This document shows positions 11,001 to 21,543 of a stretch of DNA of 64,000 bases, piece after piece (position 1 is the first letter of the stretch; each line of letters starts with the position of its first letter). The notes under the pieces were generated by a model, which was given only the letters and a program-made list of their open reading frames with translations, was not told the origin of the DNA and made no database searches. The position numbers and the translations under genes were made by a program. Origin of the DNA: Aspidapion aeneum (taxonomy: Eukaryota; Arthropoda; Insecta; Coleoptera; Brentidae). Location of the stretch: contig OY755039.1 in NCBI GenBank assembly GCA_963576565.1, forward strand, positions 143,599,369 through 143,663,368, written 5' to 3'.

Positions 11001-12898
11001 TGCCAGACGTCCCCCCTACCCACTATAGGATAAAATATCCAAATTTTGGCCAATATAGGAAGAAAATAGGTTTACCTTTTAGTTATAAAATTACCACCAA
11101 AAATATTTAAAATGACCAAGTCATCAATATTTTTAATAATAACATTTGAAATCTAAGTAGGCTGTGCTTGATGACAGCGCAAAGTCAGCTTATACTTCGA
11201 ATAAAGTATTCCTTTGTTTTTTCTTTAAATATTTACTGATATTTCAAAAGGCGCTGTACCAAAGAAATTAATTTAAAAGTGATTTTTTTTTATTACCCAT
11301 GAAGAACGAAGGTAAGATTGATTAATTATATACCTTTTGTTTTTAGAAGCTTACCTATTTTTTATTTGCTGATTTTAAATCAATATATAGCAGAAATCTG
11401 GCAAAAGAAATAAAATTGTTTGGTTAGGTTGAATTACAAAATGAGATCCGCAAGGATCCGATCAGGCCGATATGTAATAATATTCTTTAGAGTTTAGGCT
11501 AAAAGGCTGTTGAAAACCGTTTGCAACTATTTGCAACAAAGGAGTTTTTTTTTACTTTTAGATGAACTCTGCATTAAAAATCAAGACCTTTTTGATGTGT
11601 GGTTGTCTGAGATAACACAAGTTTCCTTTGAATTAATTCATCATTTTTGGGTAATATTAGTTTCCCTGTGTTGCCAATTGCCTTTAAATTTGACAAACTT
11701 TGAGAACTACTGCTTTGAAACTGCTTATATTTTCATGAGCACTTATCCTTGGTTTCCTATGCCAGCTAGTGTACACAAGGTGCTTATTCACAGCAAGCAG
11801 ATTTTGCAGAATTGTTTATTACCAGCTGGGTTTTTGGGAGAGGAAGCCTCAGAAACGAGAAACAAGATCTACAAGCATGATCGGGAATACTATGCCCGAA
11901 AAAGTAGTAGAATAAATAATTTAACAGACATTTTCAATAGGGCAATGGACACTTCAGATCCGTTAATCTCAACTTTGTCACTTATGTAACGAAAATCCAA
12001 ACTGAAATCGAAAGTGTTACCTGAAGATGTTAGAAATTTTTTACAATCACCCGATGAATATTTATCTAAATCGGGTTTACTTGAAAATAATAGCCAATTC
12101 AGTAGTGTTGAGCCAGATCATGAATTTTTATTTGACATTTCAGAATTAGATAGCTTAGAGTTGGATTCAGAAATAAACGATTAAGTAAAACTTCAAGAAA
12201 AGTTAAGTGATCTGTAATATTTAGACTTTGCTATTTTTGAGTAAATATAACTTGTTCTGTTTTTGCAAAATTTTTCAATATCCAGCCATTTTAATTTGTG
12301 GAAGTATCCAGGAATTCCGGATAATTAGGGTGAATTTAAGATGTTTCTTATGAATATAGAACTAGAACAAACAGTGTAATTCTGATTTGGTACTTTTGGG
12401 GATTTTAAGGTTATTTAAAGGAAAGAGATAAAATATGAAGTTAACTTTTACGGTGAAAACTACATATTACCAAGCTACAGGGCGTTCTAAAAATTCTGCT
12501 TTTTGAAAAGTGTCTATAATCCTTTATGTCTGATTTTTTATGTGTTGTCTTTTTATATTTTAAAAAAAGTAAACTTTAACTTTGATCTGTTTAATTTTAA
12601 AAATCGATATTCAATTTGACTAAAATACAGCTCTACATATGCGGTTCTCTTATATCTCCTATGCAAGTTATTTTCAACACCCCAAAATTGCCCAATGGGG
12701 ATCACCCTGTACATAATAAAATCTTATATAATTTACTAAAATGATTTTAAACTCTTTAGTATACCACCTATAAAGGTCTTCAAAATATTGCTACTCAAAA
12801 AAATCGGTTTTGTTTGCTTAAATCATATTCTTCTAATATTGACCAAAATAAAGACGTCTTATCCTACTGTGCTACGGCGGGACGTCTGGCAACCCTGC
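11001..12898. repeat. Inverted ends enclosing the terminal part of the split gene
   Basis: 'tgccagacgtcccccctacc' with 'ctataggataa' at 11001-11033 is inverted at about 12860-12898, where the reverse complement reads CAGGGTTGCCAGACGTCC with 'taggataag'. CAGGGTTGCCAGA is an hAT-like terminus. The right end is well formed; the left lacks the outer CAGGG. The pair encloses the open frame 11498-12184, which raises the possibility that this frame is transposon cargo rather than host sequence. Confidence 0.5.
11498..12184 (+). pseudogene. C-terminal part of the same protein family, with an internal stop
   Basis: The frame is open from 11498 to 12181 apart from one TAA at 11987-11989; after it 64 further codons stay open up to TAA at 12182-12184. 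The first part (about 163 codons) has the features 'YCFETAYIFMSTYPWFPMP', 'VHKVLIHS' and 'EEASETRNKIYKHDREYYAR', which I recall as the C-terminal signature of an uncharacterised multi-copy arthropod protein family. The part after the stop is acidic (DHEFLFDISELDSLELDSE). An AG acceptor just upstream (about 11490-11505) fits a terminal exon. Together with 6678-7961 this could be one gene, but the middle exons are missing and the stop suggests decay. Confidence 0.55.
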
Positions 12899-13215
12899 TT
12901 AGGATCAGAGTCTTTGAGTAATGGAAATGAAACGTGTAAAATAAATTGTAAGACACTCTGTATATTAGTTTGTCTGTTTGCACAAAGAGAAGTTTAAAAG
13001 GTGGATGGCGATGTTATATGGCTGTCGTTTATTGGAAATACGTGCTTTTCAGGTTACGACTGCATTAACTTGATCTATCGTGCACAGTATTTTCCCCAAA
13101 TGCAAAATCGATTGCACTTTATAACAGTTCGCCACGTGTTTTGATATCTTAATAACTAAGTACTTTATTTACTCTTTTTAGTCTCCCAAATATATAGAGC
13201 ATAAATATGCAGCAT
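12190..13215. other. Spacer without a recognisable gene
   Basis: AT-rich noncoding sequence. A phrase 'ctacagggcgttctaaaaat' (12476) and 'atcaccctgtacat' (12704) hint at a decayed element with CAGGG-type ends, but the arms do not pair convincingly. Confidence 0.4.
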
Positions 13216-13358
13216 ACCAGTGTTGCTAGATGTACGATAATTATCGATTTTGTGCGATAATCTAACTTATATAACGAATGTACGATAGTAGCTATGCGAT
13301 AATGGTTTTTTGGACGATAATTTATAAATTACAACTAAAAATCCTATTGCAAAATATA

Positions 13359-15686
13359 CAGGGTGTCCCAGAACTAATGGTACATAGTTAAACTGTAGAT
13401 TTCCTGGGTCAAAATATTACGATTTAGCCACACTTATCTTAGTCAAAAAGTTTGTACTAACCGAGATACAGGGTGTTAAACTTTATTTTTTTAATTCGAT
13501 TTTCTTTAATAACTTTTTTACTAATTAATATTTTTGCAAAAAATAACCAGTGTGTAATTTTTATTGAAACTGTCAAGACGATTCCGTTGAAAATTTTGAT
13601 GTACAATGTACAGGGTGTTCCTTGGACCACTACCATTGCATTAAAATCACTGTATTTTTTTTGTGCCTCGGTGTATACTAGTTTTTATGTAAAATAATGG
13701 TTTTCCCATCCTTTTTATGTAAAAAAGTCATACTGTTTTAAAGTCGCTCAGAGCAACGGTTTTTGAGATTTTTGCGTTTAAAGTTTTTATTGCATGTGAG
13801 TGAAATGCCTAATTTATGTATGATACTTTCTTCAATTCTTCCTACTAATTAATATTTTTGCAAAAACTAACCAGCAAGTAGCTTTTTCTGAAATTTGCAA
13901 GACGATTCCGTTGAAAAAGTTGATGTACAATGTACAGGGTGCTCTTTGGACCACTACCATTGCATTAAAATCATCAGTGTATTTTTTTTGTGCCTCGGTG
14001 TATACTTAAGCAGGTTTTGAAACAGAATATGATTTTAATTATTAAGTAATTTTACAAAAAGTTCTGTAGTTTTAAGAAAGTTTGACAGAGTAAACGCAGA
14101 CAGCAACTTTATTGGATTTTATTGTTTTTTATTTTCAAAGCCTACTATAATAAACAATTTTAAGTTTGATTTACTAATTGTCAATTTTAAAATTTTGACT
14201 TTGTTTATATTTTTTTAAATAAATAATAAAATATTAATTTTATTAATAATTATAATTTTCTTTCAAAACAATAAAAAAATAGTTGCATTAATAAAGTATA
14301 CGTACTTACCATTTTTAAAAACAGTAATACGAAGAAGTTTTTGTTCCTCATTAAAAACATCGCCCTACACAGTCAGCGGCGTAGCGTGGGGGGGCGCGGG
14401 GGGTTCGTCGCCCCCCCGCCCCGAGGGTAGTGGCGCCCCATAGGTGGCCGAAGCGCCCTCAGCGTTATTAAGTCGGGCCGGTAACGGCCAATTGAGTGGG
14501 TGCCAAAGGAAACGAACGACATGAAGACCTTTTTTTTTGTGTCGCAAGATTCGTGAGAGGCGCCCTTGTGATTTATCGGCCGCCCCCTCACACATGATGA
14601 CCTTTTTTTTTTTTTGGTCGCAAGATTTTGACCTTTTTGTTTTTTTTTTGTCACAAGATTTTTCATCAGTTTTCAGAGGCGCCCTTTTTAGCTGTCGCCC
14701 CCCCGCCCTTTCGGGCACGCTACGCCGCTGTACACAGTTGCAATAACGGACAATAATTTACAATTGTTTTAACCCACTTGTGATAATTTAAGAACCATCC
14801 TGTATATTTTTTAACTTAATATTTCTTAAGAAAACATCCAATCTTAAAATGCAATAAAAAATTATTGATTATAGCTAATATGTAAGAAGTAATTAATAAT
14901 TTAATCAAAAATTTTTTACGCATACAATAAAAACTTATAATTTAAATATCTTAAAAACCGTTGCTCTAAGCGACATCTAAACACTATAACTTTTTCACTT
15001 AAAAAAAAATTAAAAAATTAATGTTTTTTTTTATAGAATCTTGTATACACCGAGGAATAAAAAAGTTAGACCTATTTTAATGTAACGGTACCGAGCCAGA
15101 GAACACCCTGTATAATATTTTTATTTTTTTAAACCAAAATTAAATTGTCCATGCCCTAAAATCACCAAACCCAATTTTATGTGCAAAATTATTAATTAGT
15201 AGAAAGAATTGAAAAAAGTATCATACATAAATTAGGCAGATCACTCACATGCAATAAAAAATTTAAATGCAGAAAACTCAAAAACCGTTGCTCTGAGCGA
15301 CTTTAAAACAGTATAACTTTTTTACATAAAATGGATGGGAAAACCATTATTTTACATAAAAACTGGTATACACTGAGGCACAAAAAAAATATACTGATTT
15401 TTATGCAATGGTAGTGCTCCAAGGAACACCCTGTACACTGTACATCAAATTCTTCAACGGAATCGTCTTGCCAATTTAAAAAAAAACTTACACGCTTGTT
15501 AGTATTTGCAAAAATATTAATTAGTAAAAAAGTTATTAAAATAAATCGAATTGAAAAAATAAAGTTTAACACCCTGTATCTCGGTTAATACGAACTTTTG
15601 GACTAAGGTAAGTATGCCTAAATCGTAATATTTTGACCCAAGGAATCTACAGTTTAACCATGTACCATTAGTTCTGGGACACCCTG
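13359..15686. mobile_element. TA-flanked foldback element with CAGGGTGTCCCA ends
   Basis: CAGGGTGTCCCAGAACTAAT at the left is inverted at the right, with TA on both sides (13357-13358 and 15687-15688). The arms pair for about 300 bp or more and carry 'gagatacagggtgttaaac' at 13461 and inverted near 15575. The left arm holds a second internal duplication ('ggaccactaccattgcatta' near 13620 and 13950). No transposase frame. Tc1/mariner-like by ends and TA flanks; class assignment is inference. Confidence 0.75.
14374..14730. mobile_element. hAT-type MITE, 357 bp, 8-bp TSD
   Basis: Ends CAGCGGCGTAGCGTG and CACGCTACGCCGCTG are exact inverses; the duplication TACACAGT (14366-14373 and 14731-14738) is exact. 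The inside is unusually G+C rich with C and G runs and T runs. Several overlapping open frames in it are an effect of that composition, not genes. It sits in the loop of the 13359-15686 foldback element. Confidence 0.93.
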
Positions 15687-15913
15687 TATAATGATATTTA
15701 AGTCATGAAATATTACAATGTAAAGTAAAGTAAAGTAATAGGATAATAACTGATACGCTAAATGGACGTTATCTTCCCAGCAAGTACGTTTAGAACAAGG
15801 CTGTATAAATTTCAGACCCAGTGACAAAATGTTAAAATGCATGACATCGGCTAACCTTTATCAGAAACAAACCAATCGGATTCAGACTGTAGAAATAGAC
15901 GAATCTGATGATG

Positions 15914-16819
15914 ATAATAGGGACCTATTGCAATAAAGCCAGGCACAAATTGTGCCGGGCACTATATTGACAGTTTCACATTATAAGAACAGCCAAGGCC
16001 AACACAAAAATAGAGGCCACGACCCTGAATAAATCAGCTGTTCTCCCGGGGCTGAATTTTACATTGAGTCTTATGGAAGGTCAGACGTTTTTTTATGATA
16101 TTTTCAAAATGACACTACAGATTTCCGCAAAATTTCAGTGAAATATTCTCAGACACCATCCCGATATTCCACCAAAGGTTTGTAAGGAAGCAACAAGATT
16201 AAAAGGTTAAAATCTTCAAGATTTAGCATTCCTCATTTTGAATTCAAATTACCCGCCATGTACCACATGGCAACTGTTATATTTGACGTGTATTTGACTT
16301 TGTCATCTGTGATTGTCACATTCGCTTCTGCTTTAAACTTAATTTTTGTGTGAGCTAATGAAGCGGCTATGAAAAATTAAGGATTACTATACATTTAAAA
16401 AAAATTGTTCTGCCAGAATAAAGTAAAAACAATCTCAAAAACGGCTTTATTTTAAAAAAGAATCAAATATTCATGAACCGTCATTCCAACTTCAATATTT
16501 TAAGTACAATCAGCTGTGTCGTAACGTGTCCATCAAAAAATATCAGCCCCGGATGTGACGTCAACAAAGTGGAGGATCGTGGCCCGTCCATTTTGATAGC
16601 CCTGGAACAGCTGTCTTCTTTCAAAATAAGGCCACTGTGTATTATAAGAGCCGGAATTAATAGTGACGCCACAATTAATGGAAAATAAACGACTGGATTT
16701 CTAAATTCGACTTTGGTATGTCAATTTTGAAAGATCAACTGTCAGTTTTTAATGCGAAACTTTCAATATAGTGCCCGGCACAATTTGTGCCTGGCTTTCT
16801 TGCAATAGGTCCCTATTAT
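15914..16819. mobile_element. TIR element carrying the 7-bp-TSD family
   Basis: Arms of about 60 bp are inverted: 'ggcacaaattgtgccgggca' begins at 15942 and pairs with 'gcccggcacaatttgtgcc' near 16772-16791, each followed outward by 'tattgcaa' and 'aggtcc'. Each arm also contains the small palindrome GGCACAAATTGTGCC. Outer TA dinucleotides are possible target duplications. The interior is occupied by the element at 15994-16604. Confidence 0.75.
15994..16604 (+). mobile_element. Family C TIR element, copy 1, 7-bp TSD
   Basis: The element starts CAAGGCCAAC and ends GATAGCCCTG, so both termini read CARGGC inward; the 60-bp subterminal arms are imperfectly inverted and share GGCCACGA, CGGGGCTGA and CAGCTG. 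It is flanked by an exact 7-bp duplication GAACAGC (15987-15993 and 16605-16611). No transposase frame. The other copy, 35557-36168, has almost the same length and also a 7-bp duplication. I do not know which superfamily this is. Confidence 0.88.
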
Positions 16820-17725
16820 ATTTGAAGAAATATAAACGTATTTTTGTTTTTTGTATTTATACCTATGACTATATGTAGAATAATCATTTTATAAAAATAA
16901 TACATCGTTTTAGTTCATTATAAAGATATGTAAACCAATTTTAAAGTATTTTTTAACCCCTTTTTCAAATATTTATTAAGCAGGAATGTTTACTTACGAT
17001 AATTTTAAACGGCTCATGCGATAATTCTCTTTGTGACGTGTAGCAACACTGGGGCATACCCATACATTCTCACACGCGATTCTTGAAGCCAGGACCCCTA
17101 TTTAATTCTTAATGTTCCTCTTTCCGGTAGACAGGATTTCGGTTACTGCGCATGCATTAGTTTTGATGGTTTTGGAACATACTCCGATACGTCACTACAT
17201 TATTTGACAATTCTCAAAAGTTTAGTATTGGGCGAGTTTGTAAAGTAATCTAATTTTGCTCACCGATTACATCGGTTTTTTGACATATGACGTTTGACGT
17301 TCATTTGACATTTTCATTCGGTGTGTCCGATGAACACCAGAAAATAAAAAAGAACGCGATGAATCAGATATCTAAACCTCGCTTTTTTTGATTTTGATTT
17401 ATTTTCTAAAAGATTCTCTGCATTAATACATGGAAACAACATTTTCAACGTAATCCTCAATCCTGTCATGCCGCGGTCTGATGATATCAAAATTTTAAAA
17501 ACAAAATAAAAACAGGATTTGTTTTTTCATATTTTATAAGTGTTTTAATGTTATTTAAAGTTTTTTTAAGCTTTTGTTAAGGTAGGCTTTTGTGCCTTTG
17601 TATAGATTAGGTTAGGATTAGGATGAGGAATTTTACTTGAAAAATTTACTCTAATTTAAAACAACTAAAACTCATTTATTTTAAAAATTCATATTAGCAT
17701 ATAAACTTAGCATAAAATAATAATG

Positions 17726-18203
17726 TTGTTTTGTTTTTTTGTTTTTTTTGTTTTTTGTTGTTTTGTTCTTATATCATCCACTAGAGTACGTTCACCCACT
17801 GTCATAATTTCTCTTATTCTTTGATTGGTAACTCTTTCTCTTTTTGATTTCCCTGCTGCTCTTCTCCAATAGTCCATCTCCGTAGCGGAAAGCATTTTTT
17901 CTGTTCTATCTTTGATTGGCCATACTTCTGAGCCGTATGTAATAATACTTTTTACAATGGTGTTATATATATATATAAACAACTGGTGTGGTACGGACAT
18001 GTACAAAGAATGGATGATGGAAGACTGCCTAAACAAATATTACAATGGAAACCAACTGGCCGAAGAAAACGAGGAAGACCAAGGAGAAGCTGGAGAGAAG
18101 GAATAGATAGTGAAATAAGAATAAGAGGCCTAGATGATGAATTATGGGCAAACAGAAACGAGTGGAGATTGGGTATCGGAAGACGTAGAACGTTGTGAAA
18201 CCG

Positions 18204-18281
<78 letters not shown>

Positions 18282-18298
18282 AATATATATATATATAT
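17726..18298. mobile_element. Twin-primed (5'-inverted) truncated RTE copy
   Basis: The right half (about 17976-18298, plus strand) matches the 3' end of the RTE at 56498-59866, including the C-terminal codons, the stop and the (AT)n tail. The left half (about 17757-17970) matches the adjacent upstream part of the same element in inverse orientation. A 14-bp duplication ATAAAATAATAATG flanks it (17712-17725 and 18299-18312). This is the footprint of twin priming. A T/G-rich filler of about 31 bp (17726-17756) lies at the 5' junction. Confidence 0.92.
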
Positions 18299-18300
18299 AT
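18207..18300. repeat. (AT)n microsatellite, 3' tail of the RTE copy
   Basis: The run begins right after the conserved 'gaaaccgataa' 3' end shared with 59803-59813, so it is the element's own tail, with a few interruptions ('aatataaat'). Confidence 0.9.
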
Positions 18301-18799
18301 AAAATAATAATGGTAAAGGGCTCTCGAGATTAAGTTCTTCTGCTCTTTAGAATAAATTAATAATAAGTTTGTAAACTGTAAATGATTTTATAACAATTTA
18401 ACTCGTATATAAATAAAGAAATTGAAATTGAAATTAACGCCAGATCTTCATCATCCGAGTCTTGAGTCACTATTTATATCTTTTAAGATAACCATCGAAA
18501 CTTTGTTTACCACACTGTGGAGCATTTAACAGAAAAAACAACAAAAGATATAAAATTACACAGCCGAAAAAAAAACACAAAAACACAGATGATTTTGACG
18601 TAATTGACATTCATCGAAGATTGCTCACCGACTCTCAGGGTCGGTGAGCATTAATGCAATCAATTGGTGCCTTGGTGAAATTCATCAGATAATTTATGAA
18701 CCCGATGGATTTCAACGAATTGCACTGATTAATTTAAAAACTTGATTGTTGTCATCGATGAGCTCATCGATGCCTTTACGAACTCGCCCTATTGTGTCT

Positions 18800-19090
18800 A
18801 TTATTTTTTTTTTCCAAAAACTAGTTGATTGGGTGAAAATTTATCAAATTGTGAATTAAAATTGTAGTTTTTTTAAACTAATTGTGCTGATTTGTTGTGG
18901 ACACCATAAAGAGTGTTTAATGGCATTTATAAACAACTCTTAACTTTATTAACAAATTATGACAAAAAATACAAGTAGTTACCTATGCAATGACACTCCC
19001 TTACTTCTCCCGGACATTTTTCCACAAATCGCACATGTTTTACATGATTTATTTCCCATTTTTCAGAGAAAAAAACATAATTGTACACGA
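18800..19090. other. Spacer without a recognisable gene
   Basis: Noncoding AT-rich sequence between two repeats; nothing further recognised. Confidence 0.4.
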
Positions 19091-20575
19091 CAAACGTAAA
19101 GCACCGCAAAATGTAAATAAGCAACAAAGATGGCCTCCGACCCACACAGCAGCTGTGTGTCTACATGACAAGACACATGCATGCGCACTTGCAAATTCGC
19201 GTCCACGAATTTAAATTTGCCATTGTTTTCAAATCCAGCTATAAGGGTTTCACTTTTCGATTGTTTGAACATGTACATACAGGGTGTTCGGCACCTGAAC
19301 CGTTAAAATTTTTTGGGATATTGTTGGGGTCATTTACTACCTTTTCACCTTGAAACTTGGGTCCTTAGAGTCACGGCTAAAGAGATATGATTTTTTTTTC
19401 TCAAATTACCCAAAATCCCACCTTTAAACCCTCGTAAGCTTTTTATTAATGTCTGGAAAAGCACCATTTTTTTTATAATTCTGTAATCTTATGCTACTTC
19501 AACTAATTAATAGATTTGTTAAAATTTATGTACCAAAGGGACATACGAGGTTTTTTATTGAAGAACATTAGTGATTTTGTGAAAGAAAATCAATTTCAAA
19601 ATTAAAAAATAAAAAAAGTATCCACACTTGAGAACTTCATTTTCTTTTAAAAACTTCTCTAGATGATTACCTTTCTAACGGTATGCTACACATTGATTAT
19701 AAAAAACAATTCTGCTTTAAAATACGGATATTCCGTGAGACGGGCAATAATCGTTCGGACTTGATAAGAAAAAAAAATTTGATGTTTATTATCGTTTCGA
19801 ACAAAACTTATAAATAAAGAACACAATACATTATTGTTAAAAGTTTAACTTTTGTTTAAGTAGGTAAACGATCATAAACATCAAATTGTTTTTCTTACCA
19901 ATTCCGAACGAGTCTCGCCCTTCTGACGGAATATCCGTATTTTAAAGCAGAAATGTTTTTTTTTATCAATGTGTAGCATACCGTTAGAAAGGTAATCAAC
20001 TAAAGAAGTTTTTAAAAGAAAATGAAGTTCTCAATTGTCGATACATTTTTTGATTTTTATTTTTGAAATTGATTTTCTTTCACAAAATCACTAATGTTCT
20101 TTAATAAAAAACCTAGTATGTCCCTTTGGTACATCAATTTTAACAAATCTATTAATTAGTTGAAGAAGCATAAGATTACAGAATTATAACAAAAAATGGT
20201 GCTTTTCCAGACATTAATAAAAAGCTTACGAGGGTTTTAAGGTGGGATTTTGGATAATTTGAGAAAAAAAAATTAAAAAATTCATGCCTCTTTAGCCGTG
20301 ACTCTTAGGACCCAAGTTCCAATGTTGAAAAGGTAGCAAATGACCCCAACAATATTCAAAAAATTTTGACGGTTCATGTGCCGAACACCCTGTATGTACA
20401 TGTTCAAACAATCGAAAAGTAAAACCCTTATAGCTGGATTTGAAAACAATGGCAAATTTAAATTCGTGGACGCGAATTTGCAAGTGCGCATGCGTGTGTC
20501 TTGTCATGTAGACACACAGCTGCTGTGTGGGTGGAAGCCATCTTTGTTGCTTATTTTTGCGGTGTTTTGCGTTTG
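19091..20575. repeat. 1.5 kb near-palindrome (long foldback element)
   Basis: The left arm from 'cgtaaagcaccgcaaaatg' to about 19800 pairs with the right arm from about 19865 to 20575 almost throughout. Shared landmarks are 'acacagcagctgtgtgtcta' (19144), 'acagggtgttcggcac' (19280, inverted at 20384) and 'taaagcagaa' near the centre. The spacer is only about 65 bp. The mirrored short open frames in the two arms are a by-product. The inner 'CAGGGTGTTCGGC' could be an older element's end that was later carried with its flanks. Confidence 0.85.
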
Positions 20576-20789
20576 TATTTGGGGTTCCCACAGGTTATCA
20601 TTAAGTTAAAAAAAAAATCGTAGAAAGATCTCAAAGGAAAATTGCATTACAGTCCAATGTCAAAAACTGAATTCTTAACGCTGGGCAAATACCTCTTAGG
20701 CACAGTGGTAAATTGAACATAAAGAAGTTTGGCTGTAATAGCAAAGTTTTAAAAAAACATTTCAAAAACTAGTAAGAATCTTTTATTTT

Positions 20790-21408
20790 AAAGAACACCG
20801 CACCCGTTTACACAGGCCTTATGGGAAATTTTTGGCTCGGTGGAATCAGCTATAATTTTAGTATGTTATAGTAGGATACGTAGCTAAAAAAATGTAAGTA
20901 AAGTTAAGTTTTTCTATGTACAGTTTTTGAGATATAAACGATCAAAGTTCGTTAAATGGTCATTTTTGGGTATGTTCTAATAGTAATAACTCTTAAATCT
21001 TGACCGAAAAAAATTAATTGACCATAAAAATTACTTAGTAAATGTCTAAGGCATTGACGTCCGGTTAATACGTTAATGGTCTAAGGACAGAGTCACTTAT
21101 GATGTCATTCTTGTCAATTTATTAAATAATATACGGGGGATAGTCAAAAGAACATTTTTTTTATATCTGCACTATTACCGAATTTTATTACTAGCATATT
21201 TTATTTTGGCACTGATTAATAGTTTTATATAATTTTTAAAGAAAATTTTTGTTTTTTTATTGCCCCCACTTTTATAGAAATAATTTTTTTTATTGCAGGT
21301 CTTTTTTAATTTTTGTTATATGGAAAATAGCTTAAATTTTATTAGTAAGAAAAAAACCATAACAAAAATTTGCCATAAGGCCTGTGTAAACGGGTGCGAT
21401 GTTCTTTG
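20790..21408. repeat. Inverted repeat inside the duplicated block
   Basis: 'aagaacaccgcacccgttta' with 'cacaggccttatgg' at 20790-20824 is inverted at 21373-21407. The corresponding copy in block 2 is near 34229-34890. Probably an old TIR element already present before the block was duplicated. Confidence 0.65.
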
Positions 21409-21539
21409 TATTGAAGAACTTGGCTTTACTTTTATCTCATTTCTTTTTACGGAATACCATTTTTGCATAGTTGGCTTTTTTAAAATGAAACGTTTTTGTT
21501 TCTATTTGAGGTGTTTTTAGGTCCTTCGGAAATGGTGAC

Positions 21540-21543
21540 ATAT
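21540..21543. other. 4-bp target duplication ATAT, left
   Basis: ATAT precedes the left LTR and recurs at 31065-31068. The second block copy has a single ATAT at 35029-35032 in otherwise matching sequence, so the empty site is directly visible. Confidence 0.95.

Larger units (their letters stand above)
13218..17051. mobile_element. hAT-like element serving as host for nested insertions
   Basis: The left end CAGTGTTGCTAGA.GTACGATAATTATC and the right end GATAATTCTC...TAGCAACACTG are inverted. Flanks cagcatac (13210-13217) and gggcatac (17052-17059) match at 6 of 8 positions, compatible with an eroded 8-bp hAT duplication. No transposase is visible. Inside lie the elements at 13359-15686, 14374-14730, 15914-16819 and 15994-16604, which give a relative order of insertion. 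Confidence 0.65.
17226..18793. mobile_element. TIR element with GGGCGAGTT..GTAAAG ends
   Basis: 'tattgggcgagtttgtaaag' at the left pairs with the inverse of 'ctttacgaactcgccctatt' at the right. Both ends lead into 'caccgat' or 'catcgatgagctcatcgatg' palindromic phrases. No transposase is seen. It contains the RTE copy at 17726-18298. Class unknown. Confidence 0.55.
20612..21543. repeat. Duplicated block, copy 1, left part
   Basis: This matches 33975-35032 with about 75 bp missing (near 20800). The right part continues at 31069 after the Ty3/Gypsy insertion. It starts 'agatctcaaaggaaaattgc' (versus 'agatttcaaaggaaaattgc'). Noncoding. Confidence 0.88.

Noticed and set aside
14365..14746. Overlapping frames of 70-117 codons, basic and proline-rich
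   Set aside because: They lie in the G+C-rich hAT MITE at 14374-14730 and reflect its composition.
18990..20609. Mirrored open frames of 62-99 codons
   Set aside because: They are the same sequence read in the two arms of the palindrome; no domain.
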